DNA of 64,000 nt from Belliella aquatica (GTDB lineage Bacteria > Bacteroidota > Bacteroidia > Cytophagales > Cyclobacteriaceae), in contig NZ_BMFD01000003.1 of the NCBI RefSeq assembly GCF_014637795.1, positions 23,754-87,753 of the forward strand. The letters run 5' to 3'. Of this stretch, positions 26,336 to 35,716 are shown piece by piece; within the stretch, counting starts at the first letter, position 1; each line of letters starts with the position of its first letter. The notes beneath the pieces were generated by a model, which did not search any database, was not told the DNA's origin, and saw nothing but the letters and a program-made list of their open reading frames with translations. A program made the position numbers and the translations under genes.

Positions 26336-27295
26336 TTATAATCCTGCTATGATATAATATATTGGAAAACCGACAGTAATGTTTATTGGGAAAGTAACAG
26401 CGAGTGCCATTGGAAGAAAAAGACCCGGATTGGCTTTTGGAACAGCTATCTTCATCGCAGCAGGGACTGCAATGTACGAAGCTGAGGCTGCTAAAATCGC
26501 AAACATAAACCTGTCGCCAGTATTGTTAGTAATGAGTTGGCTCAACAAAGCGGTTAAAGAACCATTGATTAGAGGAATTATAATAGCAAACACTACAAGT
26601 GATTTTCCTGAATCTAAAAATGCTTTCAACTTTTTACCGCTAGAAATTCCCATATCTAAAAGGAAAATTGCTAGAAACCCCTTAAAAATATCCGTAGTAA
26701 AAGGCTTTATCCCTTCAGCTTCATGGTCATTTGCCAAAAAACCTATCAGAAGACTTCCCAATATCATCACGACTGAACCATTGGTGAAAGCATGACTGAT
26801 TACTTTTTTGAGTTTGACTTCCAAAACGTTTTTAGAGCCATAGATTTTGATTAGTAACATCCCTATAATGATGGCTGGAGCTTCCATTAGTGCCATAATA
26901 GCTACCATATAGCCGCTGAATTCAATTTCTTGTATCTCAAGAAAAGTGACAGCTGTCACGAATGTCACTGCACTTACAGATCCATAAGCTGCGGCTATTG
27001 CTCCGGCATTTTCTATGCCTACCTTTTTTCTGATAATGAAAAAAGAATAAATGGGAATCAGAGAAGCGATTAAAATCCCAAAGAGAACAGACCAAATGAT
27101 GACTAAATCAAATTCACTGTGCGCAAGTTCTTGCCCACCCTTAAAACCAATGGAAAAAAGTAAATATAATGAGATGAATTTGGAAGAATTAGCGGGTATT
27201 TCTAAGTCACTTTTTAGGCGAACTGCTATGATTCCAAGTATAAAAAAAAGTAGAGCGGGGTTGGTGAGGTTATCTACTAGGAGTTGTAAGTTCAT
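26336..27295 (-). CDS. sbtA: Sodium-dependent bicarbonate transporter, SbtA family
   Basis: 319 residues with about ten hydrophobic segments. The pattern PALLFFILGIIAVRLKSDLE, FSIGFKGGQEL, AAAYGSVSAVTFVTAVTFLE and a second-half ILAASASYIAVPAAMKIAVP is that of the SbtA/DUF897 family, two inverted five-helix repeats that import HCO3- with Na+. The start overlaps the stop of the upstream gene (ATGA). A divergent CbbR/CmpR-like regulator lies 5' of the pair, which supports a role in inorganic carbon supply. Transport specificity is inferred. Confidence 0.87.
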   Translation of the reverse strand: MNLQLLVDNLTNPALLFFILGIIAVRLKSDLEIPANSSKFISLYLLFSIGFKGGQELAHSEFDLVIIWSVLFGILIASLIPIYSFFIIRKKVGIENAGAIAAAYGSVSAVTFVTAVTFLEIQEIEFSGYMVAIMALMEAPAIIIGMLLIKIYGSKNVLEVKLKKVISHAFTNGSVVMILGSLLIGFLANDHEAEGIKPFTTDIFKGFLAIFLLDMGISSGKKLKAFLDSGKSLVVFAIIIPLINGSLTALLSQLITNNTGDRFMFAILAASASYIAVPAAMKIAVPKANPGLFLPMALAVTFPINITVGFPIYYIIAGL

Positions 27296-27789
27296 GCTAG
27301 TATGCTAGGCTGATTTAAATTGAAAGAGCTTAGTTTATTTGCCTTTGGCTGTATCAGCGTTCCATTTATCTCTATTTTCTTGTTTTCAATGGTTTCTTTT
27401 AGGAGATCGCTTTTGTGGATATTTGCCGAAACTTCCTTAATCATAAGTGATGCAAGATGGATTGTCATCTGATGTTTGGAATCCATGCTCTTAATTTGGG
27501 GTTCATTTTCTGAAAGGAGTTTTTTCAGGGTATTCTGCACAGGATATTCTAAGTTTTTATTTTCAGAAAGCACTTCATGGATAAACCTGCAATCAGTATT
27601 TTGAACCAAATGTATTGCCTCTATTTTTTCCTTAATGATGATTCTCGTGAGAGCATCAGCAAATTTCTCGTCTTGAAAGTTTAGGTACCCTCCCATCCCT
27701 GTCATATAGAGATGTGATCCAGTAAATGTTTTTTTGATTAAAGCTTCGCTTTGGCTAAAAGGACAAACAAGGAATAAGATTTTTTTCAT
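27292..27789 (-). CDS. Small partner of SbtA, carbonic-anhydrase-like
   Basis: 165 residues from the ATG at 27789 (an upstream in-frame Met at 27816 lacks support). The fold reads alpha/beta: MKKILFLVCPFSQSEALIKK, then IEAIHLVQNTDCRFIHEVL, where strand plus TDC recalls the H..C zinc strand of beta-carbonic anhydrases. The full C-D/R-H-C zinc set is not evident, and the protein is shorter than a normal beta-CA. Its 4-bp overlap with sbtA suggests it works with the transporter, possibly as a sensor or accessory subunit in the place of cyanobacterial SbtB, to which it shows no resemblance. Function is inferred from context. Confidence 0.55.
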   Translation of the reverse strand: MKKILFLVCPFSQSEALIKKTFTGSHLYMTGMGGYLNFQDEKFADALTRIIIKEKIEAIHLVQNTDCRFIHEVLSENKNLEYPVQNTLKKLLSENEPQIKSMDSKHQMTIHLASLMIKEVSANIHKSDLLKETIENKKIEINGTLIQPKANKLSSFNLNQPSILA

Positions 27790-27879
27790 GATTTCTGTTT
27801 CTTTATTTAAATGCAAATTTGATGTGTGAATCCCATATATTTTTATTTATATTTATTATATTATCCATAAAATATATTT
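27790..27879. promoter_or_regulatory. Divergent promoter/operator region of the SbtA module
   Basis: 90-bp, very AT-rich gap between the divergent LysR gene and the sbtA operon, with several overlapping T-N11-A-type sequences (for example across 27836-27860). LysR regulators usually bind such shared regions and control both directions. No single site can be singled out. Confidence 0.45.
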
Positions 27880-28797
27880 ATGAATTATACCCTTCATCAA
27901 TTAATGATTTTTCAAAAAATCACTGAAACGAAAAGTATTACCAAGGCTGCGGAGGAATTACACTTGACTCAACCTGCTGTTTCCATTCAATTAAAAAACC
28001 TCCAAGATCAATTTGATATTCCTTTGACAGAAATCGTTGGAAGGAAACTGGTAGTTACAGATTTTGGGTGGGAAATAGCATCAGCGATAGAAAAAATAAT
28101 CGAAGAGGTTCAAGGGATAAATTATAAGACGGCTGCTTTTAAGGGACTAATGTCTGGTAAACTTAAGATATCGGTCGTGTCTACGGGGAAATATGTAATG
28201 CCGTATTTTTTATCCAGCTTTCTACAAGAACATCCAGAGGTGGATCTAAAATTAGATGTCACCAATAAGGCTAAAGTCTTAGAAAGTTTATCTGCTAATG
28301 AAGTTGATTTCGCTTTGGTTTCTATTCTCCCTGAGCAGATGCAAGTTGATGGAGTTAAGTTGATGCCAAATCAACTCTTCTTGGTTGGGAATCGAGATTT
28401 TATTTTTAAAAATAATGAATATGATGAAGGCTTTCTTGAAGAGCTAACCTTGATTTACAGAGAAGAGGGATCAGGAACGAGGTTGTCTATGGAAAAATAC
28501 CTGAGTAGTAAAAATGTATCAATAAGGAAAAAAATAGAGTTAACATCCAATGAAGCGGTCAAACAAGCTGTTTTGGCAGGAATGGGTTGTTCTATCATGC
28601 CTTTGATTGGGATCAAAGATGAGATTAAGTCTGGAGAACTGAAGATTATTCCTATGGAAGGATTTCCATTAAATACTCAATGGAATCTGATTTATTTACG
28701 GGGCAGGAAATTTTCTCCTGTGGCTAAAATGTACTTAAATTATTTGATTGAACACAAAGATGAATTAATTCGAAAACATTTTGCTTGGAATTTGTAA
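27880..28797 (+). CDS. LysR family regulator (CbbR/CmpR-like)
   Basis: 305 residues. Winged HTH at about 4-62 (MIFQKITETKSITKAAEELH then LTQPAVSIQLKNLQDQF), followed by a periplasmic-binding-protein-like effector domain starting GKLKISVVSTGKYVMPYFL. That effector segment resembles CbbR and CmpR, regulators of CO2 fixation and bicarbonate uptake that respond to central metabolites. It is divergent from and immediately next to the sbtA pair, so it most likely controls it. The stop abuts the convergent gene by 0 bp. Confidence 0.87.
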   Translation: MNYTLHQLMIFQKITETKSITKAAEELHLTQPAVSIQLKNLQDQFDIPLTEIVGRKLVVTDFGWEIASAIEKIIEEVQGINYKTAAFKGLMSGKLKISVVSTGKYVMPYFLSSFLQEHPEVDLKLDVTNKAKVLESLSANEVDFALVSILPEQMQVDGVKLMPNQLFLVGNRDFIFKNNEYDEGFLEELTLIYREEGSGTRLSMEKYLSSKNVSIRKKIELTSNEAVKQAVLAGMGCSIMPLIGIKDEIKSGELKIIPMEGFPLNTQWNLIYLRGRKFSPVAKMYLNYLIEHKDELIRKHFAWNL

Positions 28798-29322
28798 CTA
28801 CTTATCCTCTTTAAAAACTGGAGCTTTCTTGTAAGGGAGTACAATCGTGTTGTCCCAGTTTGCGATTACTTTATGAATATTATATTCATTTAGTGAAGAA
28901 GTTTCGACGATGTGCCATTTTGAATTTCCTTCTAATCCTACTGCAATTAAATGACTTTCAGAAGTGACCGTTCCCCCAGGTACTTTGCTAACTGTCACAA
29001 TAGGAATCAAAACATGGGTTTCCAATTTGGTTTTAGCTTGTTTTATTTCTTGTTTTATTTTGTAGTCTTGGAGAATTATTCCCTTTGATCTTTGATTATT
29101 ATGGATTTTTGAAAGCGTCGCTCGCATACTTTCTCTTCCCCCAGCTTGCTCGATCAAATCGGGTAAAGTCAAGTTCAGTAAGGTTTCATAATCATCACAC
29201 ATTTTGGCTGTAAAATATGCTTCTGTTGCATCGAGGGCACCTTGTTCTGTTTGGCAAAATGAGTTCGATGAAATTGAAAAGCCTATCAATAAGATCGTTA
29301 ATGTGAGTAATGGTTTTTTCAT
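28798..29322 (-). CDS. Secreted NTF2/SnoaL-like protein
   Basis: 174 residues from the ATG at 29322 (another in-frame Met lies 7 codons upstream). Signal peptide MKKPLLTLTILLIGFSIS, cleavage expected near SFCQ. The mature part begins ALDATEAYFTAKMCDDYETL, a helix typical of NTF2-like folds, and continues with four strands including ETHVLIPIVTVSKVPGG and KWHIVETSSLN. Predicted periplasmic. No catalytic residues can be assigned. It stands alone, convergent with the LysR gene. Confidence 0.7.
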   Translation of the reverse strand: MKKPLLTLTILLIGFSISSNSFCQTEQGALDATEAYFTAKMCDDYETLLNLTLPDLIEQAGGRESMRATLSKIHNNQRSKGIILQDYKIKQEIKQAKTKLETHVLIPIVTVSKVPGGTVTSESHLIAVGLEGNSKWHIVETSSLNEYNIHKVIANWDNTIVLPYKKAPVFKEDK

Positions 29323-29637
29323 AAAATTGGGATGATTTTTCAATGTTTAAATATATTGAAAAATTAAATTTTGTGGCAATTTTGGTGAAAAGAAGCAGAG
29401 AATAATTAATTATTGCTTTATATGATAATCATTAAAGTTTTATAACTACTATGCTACTTAAGCAATCATTATTGAATTTAAATAGGAGAAAGTTATTAAC
29501 CATGTAAAAAATATACAGGCAATCCCCTTTTATAACGACATGCTTAATCTTAAAAAACAAAGGAATATAAACTCCCACAAAAATTCTATACATTTACCAA
29601 TCAAAACCTTCGTACATTTGAAGCGTAAATATCCAAC
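29323..29637. other. AT-rich intergenic region upstream of the metal-efflux operon
   Basis: No gene or strong hairpin is seen. ATATGATAATCATTAAAG near 29420 contains the half-site GATAATCATT resembling part of a Fur box, and TACATTTG at 29613-29620 could be a -7 box for the operon, 17 bp before the GTG start. Confidence 0.35.
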
Positions 29638-30018
29638 GTGAAGTCAACCATCAAAATAGCGCTGCTTGTATTCTATGTGTTTTTCAACGCAGGGCTAAGC
29701 TATTCCATGCATTTTTGTGGAGATGACTTCAAAAGAATTAACGTTTTAACAGATTATAAATCCTGCTGTGAGTCTTCTATACCAATGCCAGATTGTTGTG
29801 GTGATGTCTCCAGTCTAGAACTTCCAAATACTGATCAGCAAATTTCAGATGTTTATAACCTTCAAGCAATTGGGATTGACCTTTTGGTTTCGGATTTTCA
29901 GTATGAATTATTGCCTTTTGATTTTAAATTATCAGAGATCATAGCTTTCGCTGATTCGTCTCCTCCAATACTTCAAAACACACCGATTTATATTTTTTAT
30001 CAAGTCTTTTTGATTTGA
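29638..30018 (+). CDS. HYC_CC_PP-type small exported Cys-rich protein
   Basis: 126 residues from a GTG start. Signal peptide KSTIKIALLVFYVFFNAGLS; the mature part has SMHFCGDDF, then KSCCESS and PDCCGD, then a Pro-Pro pair in DSSPPILQ. This H-x-C / CC / PP layout marks a Bacteroidetes family that I have seen encoded ahead of CusA/CzcA pumps. The clustered Cys and His suggest metal binding in the periplasm. A hydrophobic C-terminal tail (IYIFYQVFLI) is present. It lies 226 bp before the pump gene, in the same direction. Confidence 0.75.
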   Translation: MKSTIKIALLVFYVFFNAGLSYSMHFCGDDFKRINVLTDYKSCCESSIPMPDCCGDVSSLELPNTDQQISDVYNLQAIGIDLLVSDFQYELLPFDFKLSEIIAFADSSPPILQNTPIYIFYQVFLI

Positions 30019-30244
30019 TTTTTTCGTGTTTTAAAAGGTTAAATCGTAATACTCCTTTTTAACCTTTGGTTTCCCAATAGTTCAATCATTCAATTAAGTC
30101 CGTCGTATATATTTTAAGCTCGACTTTAAGGACATCTTATAAGTTTGATCCTTTATTCAATTCACAAATTATATCATAGTATATACAAGTGTTTGATTAA
30201 TAGTTAATTTAGAAGATTAGTAAATTACACAAAGCATTAAAAAC

Positions 30245-33200
30245 ATGCTCAACAAAATCATCAAGTTTTTTCTCGAAAACAAACTAGTTACAGTGATTCT
30301 CCTCGCTCTTGTGGTAGCGTGGGGGATTGTGACTGCACCATTTAATTGGAATACTGGATTCTTACCTAATGATCCTGTTCCAGTGGACGCTATTCCTGAT
30401 ATCGGTGAAAACCAGCAAATTGTCTTCACTGATTGGATGGGTCGTTCTCCGCAGGATGTGGAGGATCAGATTACCTATCCGTTAACCACCTCTTTATTAG
30501 GCTTGCCAGGTGTTAAGTCTATCAGAAGTACTTCCATGTTTGGTTTTTCATCCATTTACATCATTTTTGATGAGGATGTTGAATTTTACTGGAGCCGTTC
30601 TCGGATTCTGGAAAAGCTCAACTCTTTATCTTCTGATTTGCTACCCGAGGGCGTTCAACCCAAATTAGGTCCTGATGCTACCGGATTAGGTCAGGTGTAT
30701 TTTTATACATTAGAAGGAAGAGACGAAAAAGGTAATCCTGCCGGTGGTTGGGATTTACACGAACTCAGAAGTATTCAAGATTATTATGTGCGTTATGGTC
30801 TAGCCGGCACAGAAGGCGTCGCCGAAGTGGCAAGTATTGGAGGACATGTCAAAGAGTATCAAGTAGATCTTGACCCTGTTGCTATGAAGGCTCACAATGT
30901 CTCTATGATGCAAGTCATGAACGCCATCAAACAATCTAATTTGGATATTGGTGCCAATACCATGGAGATCAATCAGGTGGAGTTTATCGTCCGTGGTCTT
31001 GGCTATGTGAAGTCTTTGGAAGACATTGAGCAGGCTGTAGTCAAAGTGAATGACAATATTCCATTGCGCATCAAGGATATTGCAAAAGTCAATATCGGGC
31101 CTGCAAGTCGTGCCGAGAGAGCCATTTTGGATAAAGGAGGAGCAGAAGCTGTCGGTGGTGTGGTAGTAGCTCGCTATGGAGATAATCCACTACAGGTTAT
31201 TGATGCAATTAAAGGCAAGATAGATGAAATTTCTCCTGGTTTACCTTCCAAGACTTTGGAAGATGGCACAGTTTCAAAAGTGACCATTGTACCTTTTTAT
31301 GATCGTTCTGGTCTTATTAAAGAGACTTTGAGCACTTTGAATGAGGCAATTAGCCTTCAGATTCTCATCACTATTATCGTAATTATGGTGATGGTTTATA
31401 ACCTTAGAGCTTCGTTATTAATTTCAGCACTATTACCATTAGCGGTATTGATGTGTTTTATCATGATGAAATATGTCGGAGTAGATGCTAATATTGTTGC
31501 CCTTTCTGGTATCGCTATTGCCATCGGAACCATGGTGGATTTGGGAATTATTCTGAATGAAAATATTCTACGCCACCTGGAAGAATCAGATGATAAAAAA
31601 ATGAAACTGCAAATTATTTATGAAGCCACGTCAGAGGTAAGTTCAGCGATTCTTACTGCTGTGATGACTACTATTGTAAGTTTTTTGCCAGTATTCACAC
31701 TACAAGCAGCCGAGGGCAAACTGTTTGGACCTTTGGCTTATACCAAAACTTTCGCCTTGATAGCGGCTTTGATCTTTACATTGGTCTTTATGCCAGCTTT
31801 CGCACACTGGGTCTTTGGGACAAAAATAAAATCCAAGAATTACAGAACCATTCTGAATGTATCAATGGCTATTGCTGGTTTTATTCTCCTGTTTTATTTC
31901 CCTTGGGCAGGATGGGTTTTGTTGGCATTTGCAGCCAATCAGTTGATTCATCATTTCTTCCCTCAGCATACCAAAGAAGGTAAATTCAAAACACAGATTT
32001 CTATGCTTATAGCAGTTGTGTCGGTTTCAGTACTTTTGGCTGTAGAATGGAGACCACTTGGCTTGACGCAATCAGTTTTGGTAAATTTTCTCTTTATCAG
32101 TCTTGTGTTGGGTTTTGTGTTGGGCTTGTTTTCACTTTTTATCCGCTTTTATTCTCATATGCTAAAATGGTGCTTGGAACATGCAAGGATTTTCTTCCTA
32201 CTTCCTGTTTTGATCATTCTTTTTGCGGTGAATATTTGGTTGGGCTTCAATGCCGTGTTTGGATTTATCGCTAAAGGCTTTGATCAAGTGGGTTGGAATA
32301 TCAGAACCACTTCGGCTTGGTCAGGACTTGTTCATGCTTTACCGGGAATGGGCAAGGAATTTATGCCTGCTTTGAATGAAGGATCATTTTTATTGATGCC
32401 TACATCCATGCCACATTCAGGTGTAGAGGCCAATATGCAAATTGTGAAACAATTGGATATGTTGGTACAGGCAATTCCTGAGGTGGAAATGGTAGTAGGA
32501 AAAGCAGGAAGGGCAGAAAGTCCCCTTGACCCTGCACCCATGTCCATGTATGAAAACATCATCAACTACAAAACGGAATATCTCCAAAATGAAGATGCTA
32601 AAAAACTTCGTTTTGAGGTGGATAGAGATGGAAATTATCAAGTGCTTGTCAATGAAAAATACTGGTGGTATGATCGCCGCGATGGAGCCATATGGGATGA
32701 TGAAGATAATTATATGGATGAAGCTCAAAGAAAGGCAGTGATCAAAAACATTGCTAAGTATTTGGTGACAGATGAAAGAAGAGGTCAATATTTTCGACAG
32801 TGGAGGGATGAGATTAAAACTCCAGATGATATTTGGGATGAAATTCAAGTAAGGACTTCCAATATTCCTGGGGTAACCTCACCGCCAAAACTCCAGCCGA
32901 TCGAAACCCGCTTGGTTATGTTGCAGACAGGCATGCGTGCACCTATGGGGATGAAAGTCTATGGGCCAGATTTGGAAACCATTGAAAATTTTAGTCTCAA
33001 ACTAGAGTCTTTATTGAAGGAAGTGGCTTCTGTGAAAGCCGAGGCTGTTTTTGCTGACCGTTCATTGGGTAAACCATATATGGAAATTGATCTGGATAGA
33101 ACTCAGTTGGGGCGATACGGACTCAATATTGCTGATGTACAGGAATTTATAGAAGTAGCTATTGGAGGGATGAAACTGAGTACTACCGTTGAAGGTCGGG

Positions 33201-34114
33201 AACGGTACGCTATTCGGGCTAGATATGCCAGAGAATACAGAGATGACCCTGAGGCTTTAAGACGTATTTTGGTAAGTACACCTACAGGTGCGCAAATACC
33301 TTTAGGGCAATTGGCAGACATCAATTATCGCCCCGGACCTATGATGATTAGAGGTGAAAATACCTTCTTGGTAGGCTATGTATTGTTTGACAAAAGAGAT
33401 GGCTTTGCTGAAGGCACGGTGGTTGACAACGCCAAGGATTTTATTTTACAAAAAATAAACTCAGGTGAATTAGAAGTGCCTGCAGGGGTTTCTTATACTT
33501 TCTCTGGAAGTTACGAAAATCAGATTCGAGCAGAGAAGCGTCTGGCCATTGTAATTCCACTTTCATTGGCTGTGATTTTCTTGATTTTATACTTCCAGTT
33601 CAGGTCAACTGCCATGGTTTTGATGATTTTCTCAGCCATTGCCATGGCATTTTCAGGAGGATTCTTGATGCTTTGGCTATATGGTCAGGGTTGGTTCTTT
33701 GATTTCAATTTTATGGGGACCAACATGCGTGAACTCTTCCAAATGCGGACCTTCAATCTTTCAGTAGCTGCTTGGGTAGGGTTTATAGCCCTCTTTGGTA
33801 TCGCTACAGATGATGGCGTGGTTATGGGGACATACCTCAAACAGAGTTTTGAGAAATTTCAGCCTGAAAATGTAAAAGAAGTTAGAAAAGCTGTTTTAGA
33901 AGCAGGTTTGAAAAGGGTAAGACCTTGCTTGATGACCTCAGCTACAACTTTGCTTGCTCTATTACCAGTTCTTACAAGTTCAGGCAGAGGTTCCGATATT
34001 ATGATCCCTATGGCTATACCAGCTTTTGGGGGAATGACAGTAGCATTGATTTCATTATTTATTGTCCCTGTACTTTATGGGAAGTATCAGGAATTTAAAA
34101 TTAAAAGGAATTGA
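30245..34114 (+). CDS. cusA: CusA/CzcA family heavy-metal efflux RND pump (oversized)
   Basis: 1289 residues, about 240 longer than typical CusA/CzcA. N-terminal TM then VDAIPDIGENQQIVFTDW and SPQDVEDQITYPLTTSL, the usual porter-domain signatures of metal RND pumps; TM2-6 at about 370-530; a C-terminal GIATDDGVVMGTYLK segment in the second TM bundle. Two additions stand out: extra hydrophobic segments at about 530-680, and a Trp/Asp/Tyr-rich soluble insert near 770-880. Drives proton-coupled export of a metal ion such as Cu+, Ag+, Zn2+ or Co2+; the ion cannot be decided from sequence alone. The TolC-like gene starts 1 bp after its stop. Confidence 0.9.
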   Translation: MLNKIIKFFLENKLVTVILLALVVAWGIVTAPFNWNTGFLPNDPVPVDAIPDIGENQQIVFTDWMGRSPQDVEDQITYPLTTSLLGLPGVKSIRSTSMFGFSSIYIIFDEDVEFYWSRSRILEKLNSLSSDLLPEGVQPKLGPDATGLGQVYFYTLEGRDEKGNPAGGWDLHELRSIQDYYVRYGLAGTEGVAEVASIGGHVKEYQVDLDPVAMKAHNVSMMQVMNAIKQSNLDIGANTMEINQVEFIVRGLGYVKSLEDIEQAVVKVNDNIPLRIKDIAKVNIGPASRAERAILDKGGAEAVGGVVVARYGDNPLQVIDAIKGKIDEISPGLPSKTLEDGTVSKVTIVPFYDRSGLIKETLSTLNEAISLQILITIIVIMVMVYNLRASLLISALLPLAVLMCFIMMKYVGVDANIVALSGIAIAIGTMVDLGIILNENILRHLEESDDKKMKLQIIYEATSEVSSAILTAVMTTIVSFLPVFTLQAAEGKLFGPLAYTKTFALIAALIFTLVFMPAFAHWVFGTKIKSKNYRTILNVSMAIAGFILLFYFPWAGWVLLAFAANQLIHHFFPQHTKEGKFKTQISMLIAVVSVSVLLAVEWRPLGLTQSVLVNFLFISLVLGFVLGLFSLFIRFYSHMLKWCLEHARIFFLLPVLIILFAVNIWLGFNAVFGFIAKGFDQVGWNIRTTSAWSGLVHALPGMGKEFMPALNEGSFLLMPTSMPHSGVEANMQIVKQLDMLVQAIPEVEMVVGKAGRAESPLDPAPMSMYENIINYKTEYLQNEDAKKLRFEVDRDGNYQVLVNEKYWWYDRRDGAIWDDEDNYMDEAQRKAVIKNIAKYLVTDERRGQYFRQWRDEIKTPDDIWDEIQVRTSNIPGVTSPPKLQPIETRLVMLQTGMRAPMGMKVYGPDLETIENFSLKLESLLKEVASVKAEAVFADRSLGKPYMEIDLDRTQLGRYGLNIADVQEFIEVAIGGMKLSTTVEGRERYAIRARYAREYRDDPEALRRILVSTPTGAQIPLGQLADINYRPGPMMIRGENTFLVGYVLFDKRDGFAEGTVVDNAKDFILQKINSGELEVPAGVSYTFSGSYENQIRAEKRLAIVIPLSLAVIFLILYFQFRSTAMVLMIFSAIAMAFSGGFLMLWLYGQGWFFDFNFMGTNMRELFQMRTFNLSVAAWVGFIALFGIATDDGVVMGTYLKQSFEKFQPENVKEVRKAVLEAGLKRVRPCLMTSATTLLALLPVLTSSGRGSDIMIPMAIPAFGGMTVALISLFIVPVLYGKYQEFKIKRN

Positions 34115-34115
34115 T

Positions 34116-35621
34116 ATGAAAGGTTTTAACCAAATTGATAAGATAATTGGCTATTTCTCTAAATTCATTTTGAAAAATGGGAATAATGTCCAAAAAGCTC
34201 TCTTCGTATTGACTATGATGTTAAGTATTAATGGGAATTCCCAAACATTAGATCAGTACTTGGAAGAAGCTACAGAAAATAACCCAGGAATTCAATCTTC
34301 CTTTAATCAGTACCAAGCTAGCCTTGAAAAAATAAATCAGGTTAGTTTAGATAATCCACAATTAAACATTGGAGTCTTTACCAGGCCAATGGAGTTGTTG
34401 ATGGGAAATCAGCGGGCGGAGGCATCGATAATGCAGATGTTTCCTTGGTTTGGAATGCTGAAAACGCAAAGGGATGAAGTTACTCTAATGGCCGAAGCTA
34501 AATACGAGGAATTTCGGCAGCAGCGTAACCTTTTGCTCTATCAAGTAAAGGAGACCTATTTCCAAATGCAGCAATTGCAAAATACAATTGAAATCACGGA
34601 GTCCAATTTGGACATCTTGAAATCACTGGAAAAGTTGGCGATCATCCGATACCAAGGTGGAAATACAACTGATGCAGTATCATCTGTTTCTTCCGCAATC
34701 CAAAGACCTTCCAGAAGAAGCTCGGGAGGGACTGAAGATAGTATGGGAATGAGTAGTGGCGGATCTAGCAGTGCTTCGGGAATGAATCAATCTTCCGGAA
34801 GTGGCTCTTCTATGTCCAGTATGGGTTCTGGATCTGGATCAGGAAAGCTGACAGATGTCCTTAGACTTCAGGTTCAGATCAAGGCTTTGGAAAGTGACCT
34901 TCACCAGCTGGAGGTAGATAAGAGGCCGTTAATGGTTCGTTTCAACCAACTTTTGGGTAGGGACAAAAACGAACTGGTAAATATTGAAACAGATATTTCC
35001 ACCCAAAAAGATATAGGTTGGGAAATCACCATGCTAGAGCAGATTTTACAAACCAATCCTATGTTGCTCATGCTTGAAAAGGAAGGACTAGCTTATCAAA
35101 AGCAGGGAGAAATGGCTAAGTTGGAAGGTAAGCCTATGTTTGGTTTAGGTGTGAACTACATGATTCTATCTTCGAGGCCTGAAATGGGTGTGCCTGGCGG
35201 AATGAATGGGATGGACTATATGCCTGCAGGAATGGGTAACAATATGGTGATGCCAATGGCAACCGTCAGCCTCCCGATTTACCGAAAAAAATACAAAGCC
35301 ATGCAAACTGAATCAAAGCTTTATTGGGAAGCCAACGAAAGACAAAAGGAGGATCTTCAAAGAAATCTAGAAACTGAGTTTGAAAATATCCTAGCCTCAC
35401 TCAAGGATGCGGAAAGGAAAATTAATCTCTTGAACGAGCAAATCGAACTCACCGAACAAACTATGGAATTGTCGGTCACATCTTATGCCACCGAGGGAAG
35501 CTCTTTTGAAGAGATTCTTAATATTCAAAGAGAGCTACTACAATTTAGACTAGATGCTTTGAATACTAGGATTGAAAGGGAACTTGCTTTTGCTAAGATT
35601 GAGACGCTAGTAGGATTTTGA
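34116..35621 (+). CDS. TolC-family outer-membrane efflux channel with Ser/Gly/Met insert
   Basis: 501 residues from the ATG at 34116, 1 bp after the pump gene. An N-terminal export signal with an unusually long leader (hydrophobic core NVQKALFVLTMMLSIN, cleavage near NSQT). Two TolC-type coiled-coil halves follow, beginning LDQYLEEATENNPGIQSS. Residues about 188-245 form a Ser/Gly/Met-rich low-complexity insert with MGMSSGG and SSMSSMGSGS before the second long helix. More Met-rich loops occur at about 345-385 (MGVPGGMNGMDYM). Forms the outer duct of the CusCBA-type complex; the Met-rich parts may bind soft metals. Confidence 0.87.
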   Translation: MKGFNQIDKIIGYFSKFILKNGNNVQKALFVLTMMLSINGNSQTLDQYLEEATENNPGIQSSFNQYQASLEKINQVSLDNPQLNIGVFTRPMELLMGNQRAEASIMQMFPWFGMLKTQRDEVTLMAEAKYEEFRQQRNLLLYQVKETYFQMQQLQNTIEITESNLDILKSLEKLAIIRYQGGNTTDAVSSVSSAIQRPSRRSSGGTEDSMGMSSGGSSSASGMNQSSGSGSSMSSMGSGSGSGKLTDVLRLQVQIKALESDLHQLEVDKRPLMVRFNQLLGRDKNELVNIETDISTQKDIGWEITMLEQILQTNPMLLMLEKEGLAYQKQGEMAKLEGKPMFGLGVNYMILSSRPEMGVPGGMNGMDYMPAGMGNNMVMPMATVSLPIYRKKYKAMQTESKLYWEANERQKEDLQRNLETEFENILASLKDAERKINLLNEQIELTEQTMELSVTSYATEGSSFEEILNIQRELLQFRLDALNTRIERELAFAKIETLVGF

Positions 35622-35716
35622 ATATATAAAATTTAAGACGCTATACACCAGATGCAAGTACCGAGAGTAGAGACAAGTCTCAAATTTCATGTCTTACATC
35701 TTAGACCTAAGAAAAA
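35622..35716. other. Short gap with imperfect inverted repeats
   Basis: Contains GAGACAAGTCTC, a 12-bp palindrome at about 35672, and AAGACGCTATACACCAGATG with a related ATGTCTTACATCTTAGACC. These look like a dispersed hairpin element between the channel and adaptor genes. No T-tract was found, so the operon probably continues through it. Confidence 0.4.

Noticed and set aside
29420-29437. Fur-box-like half site GATAATCATT
   Set aside because: Only half of the consensus is present and it lies 200 bp from the nearest start; kept as a note only.
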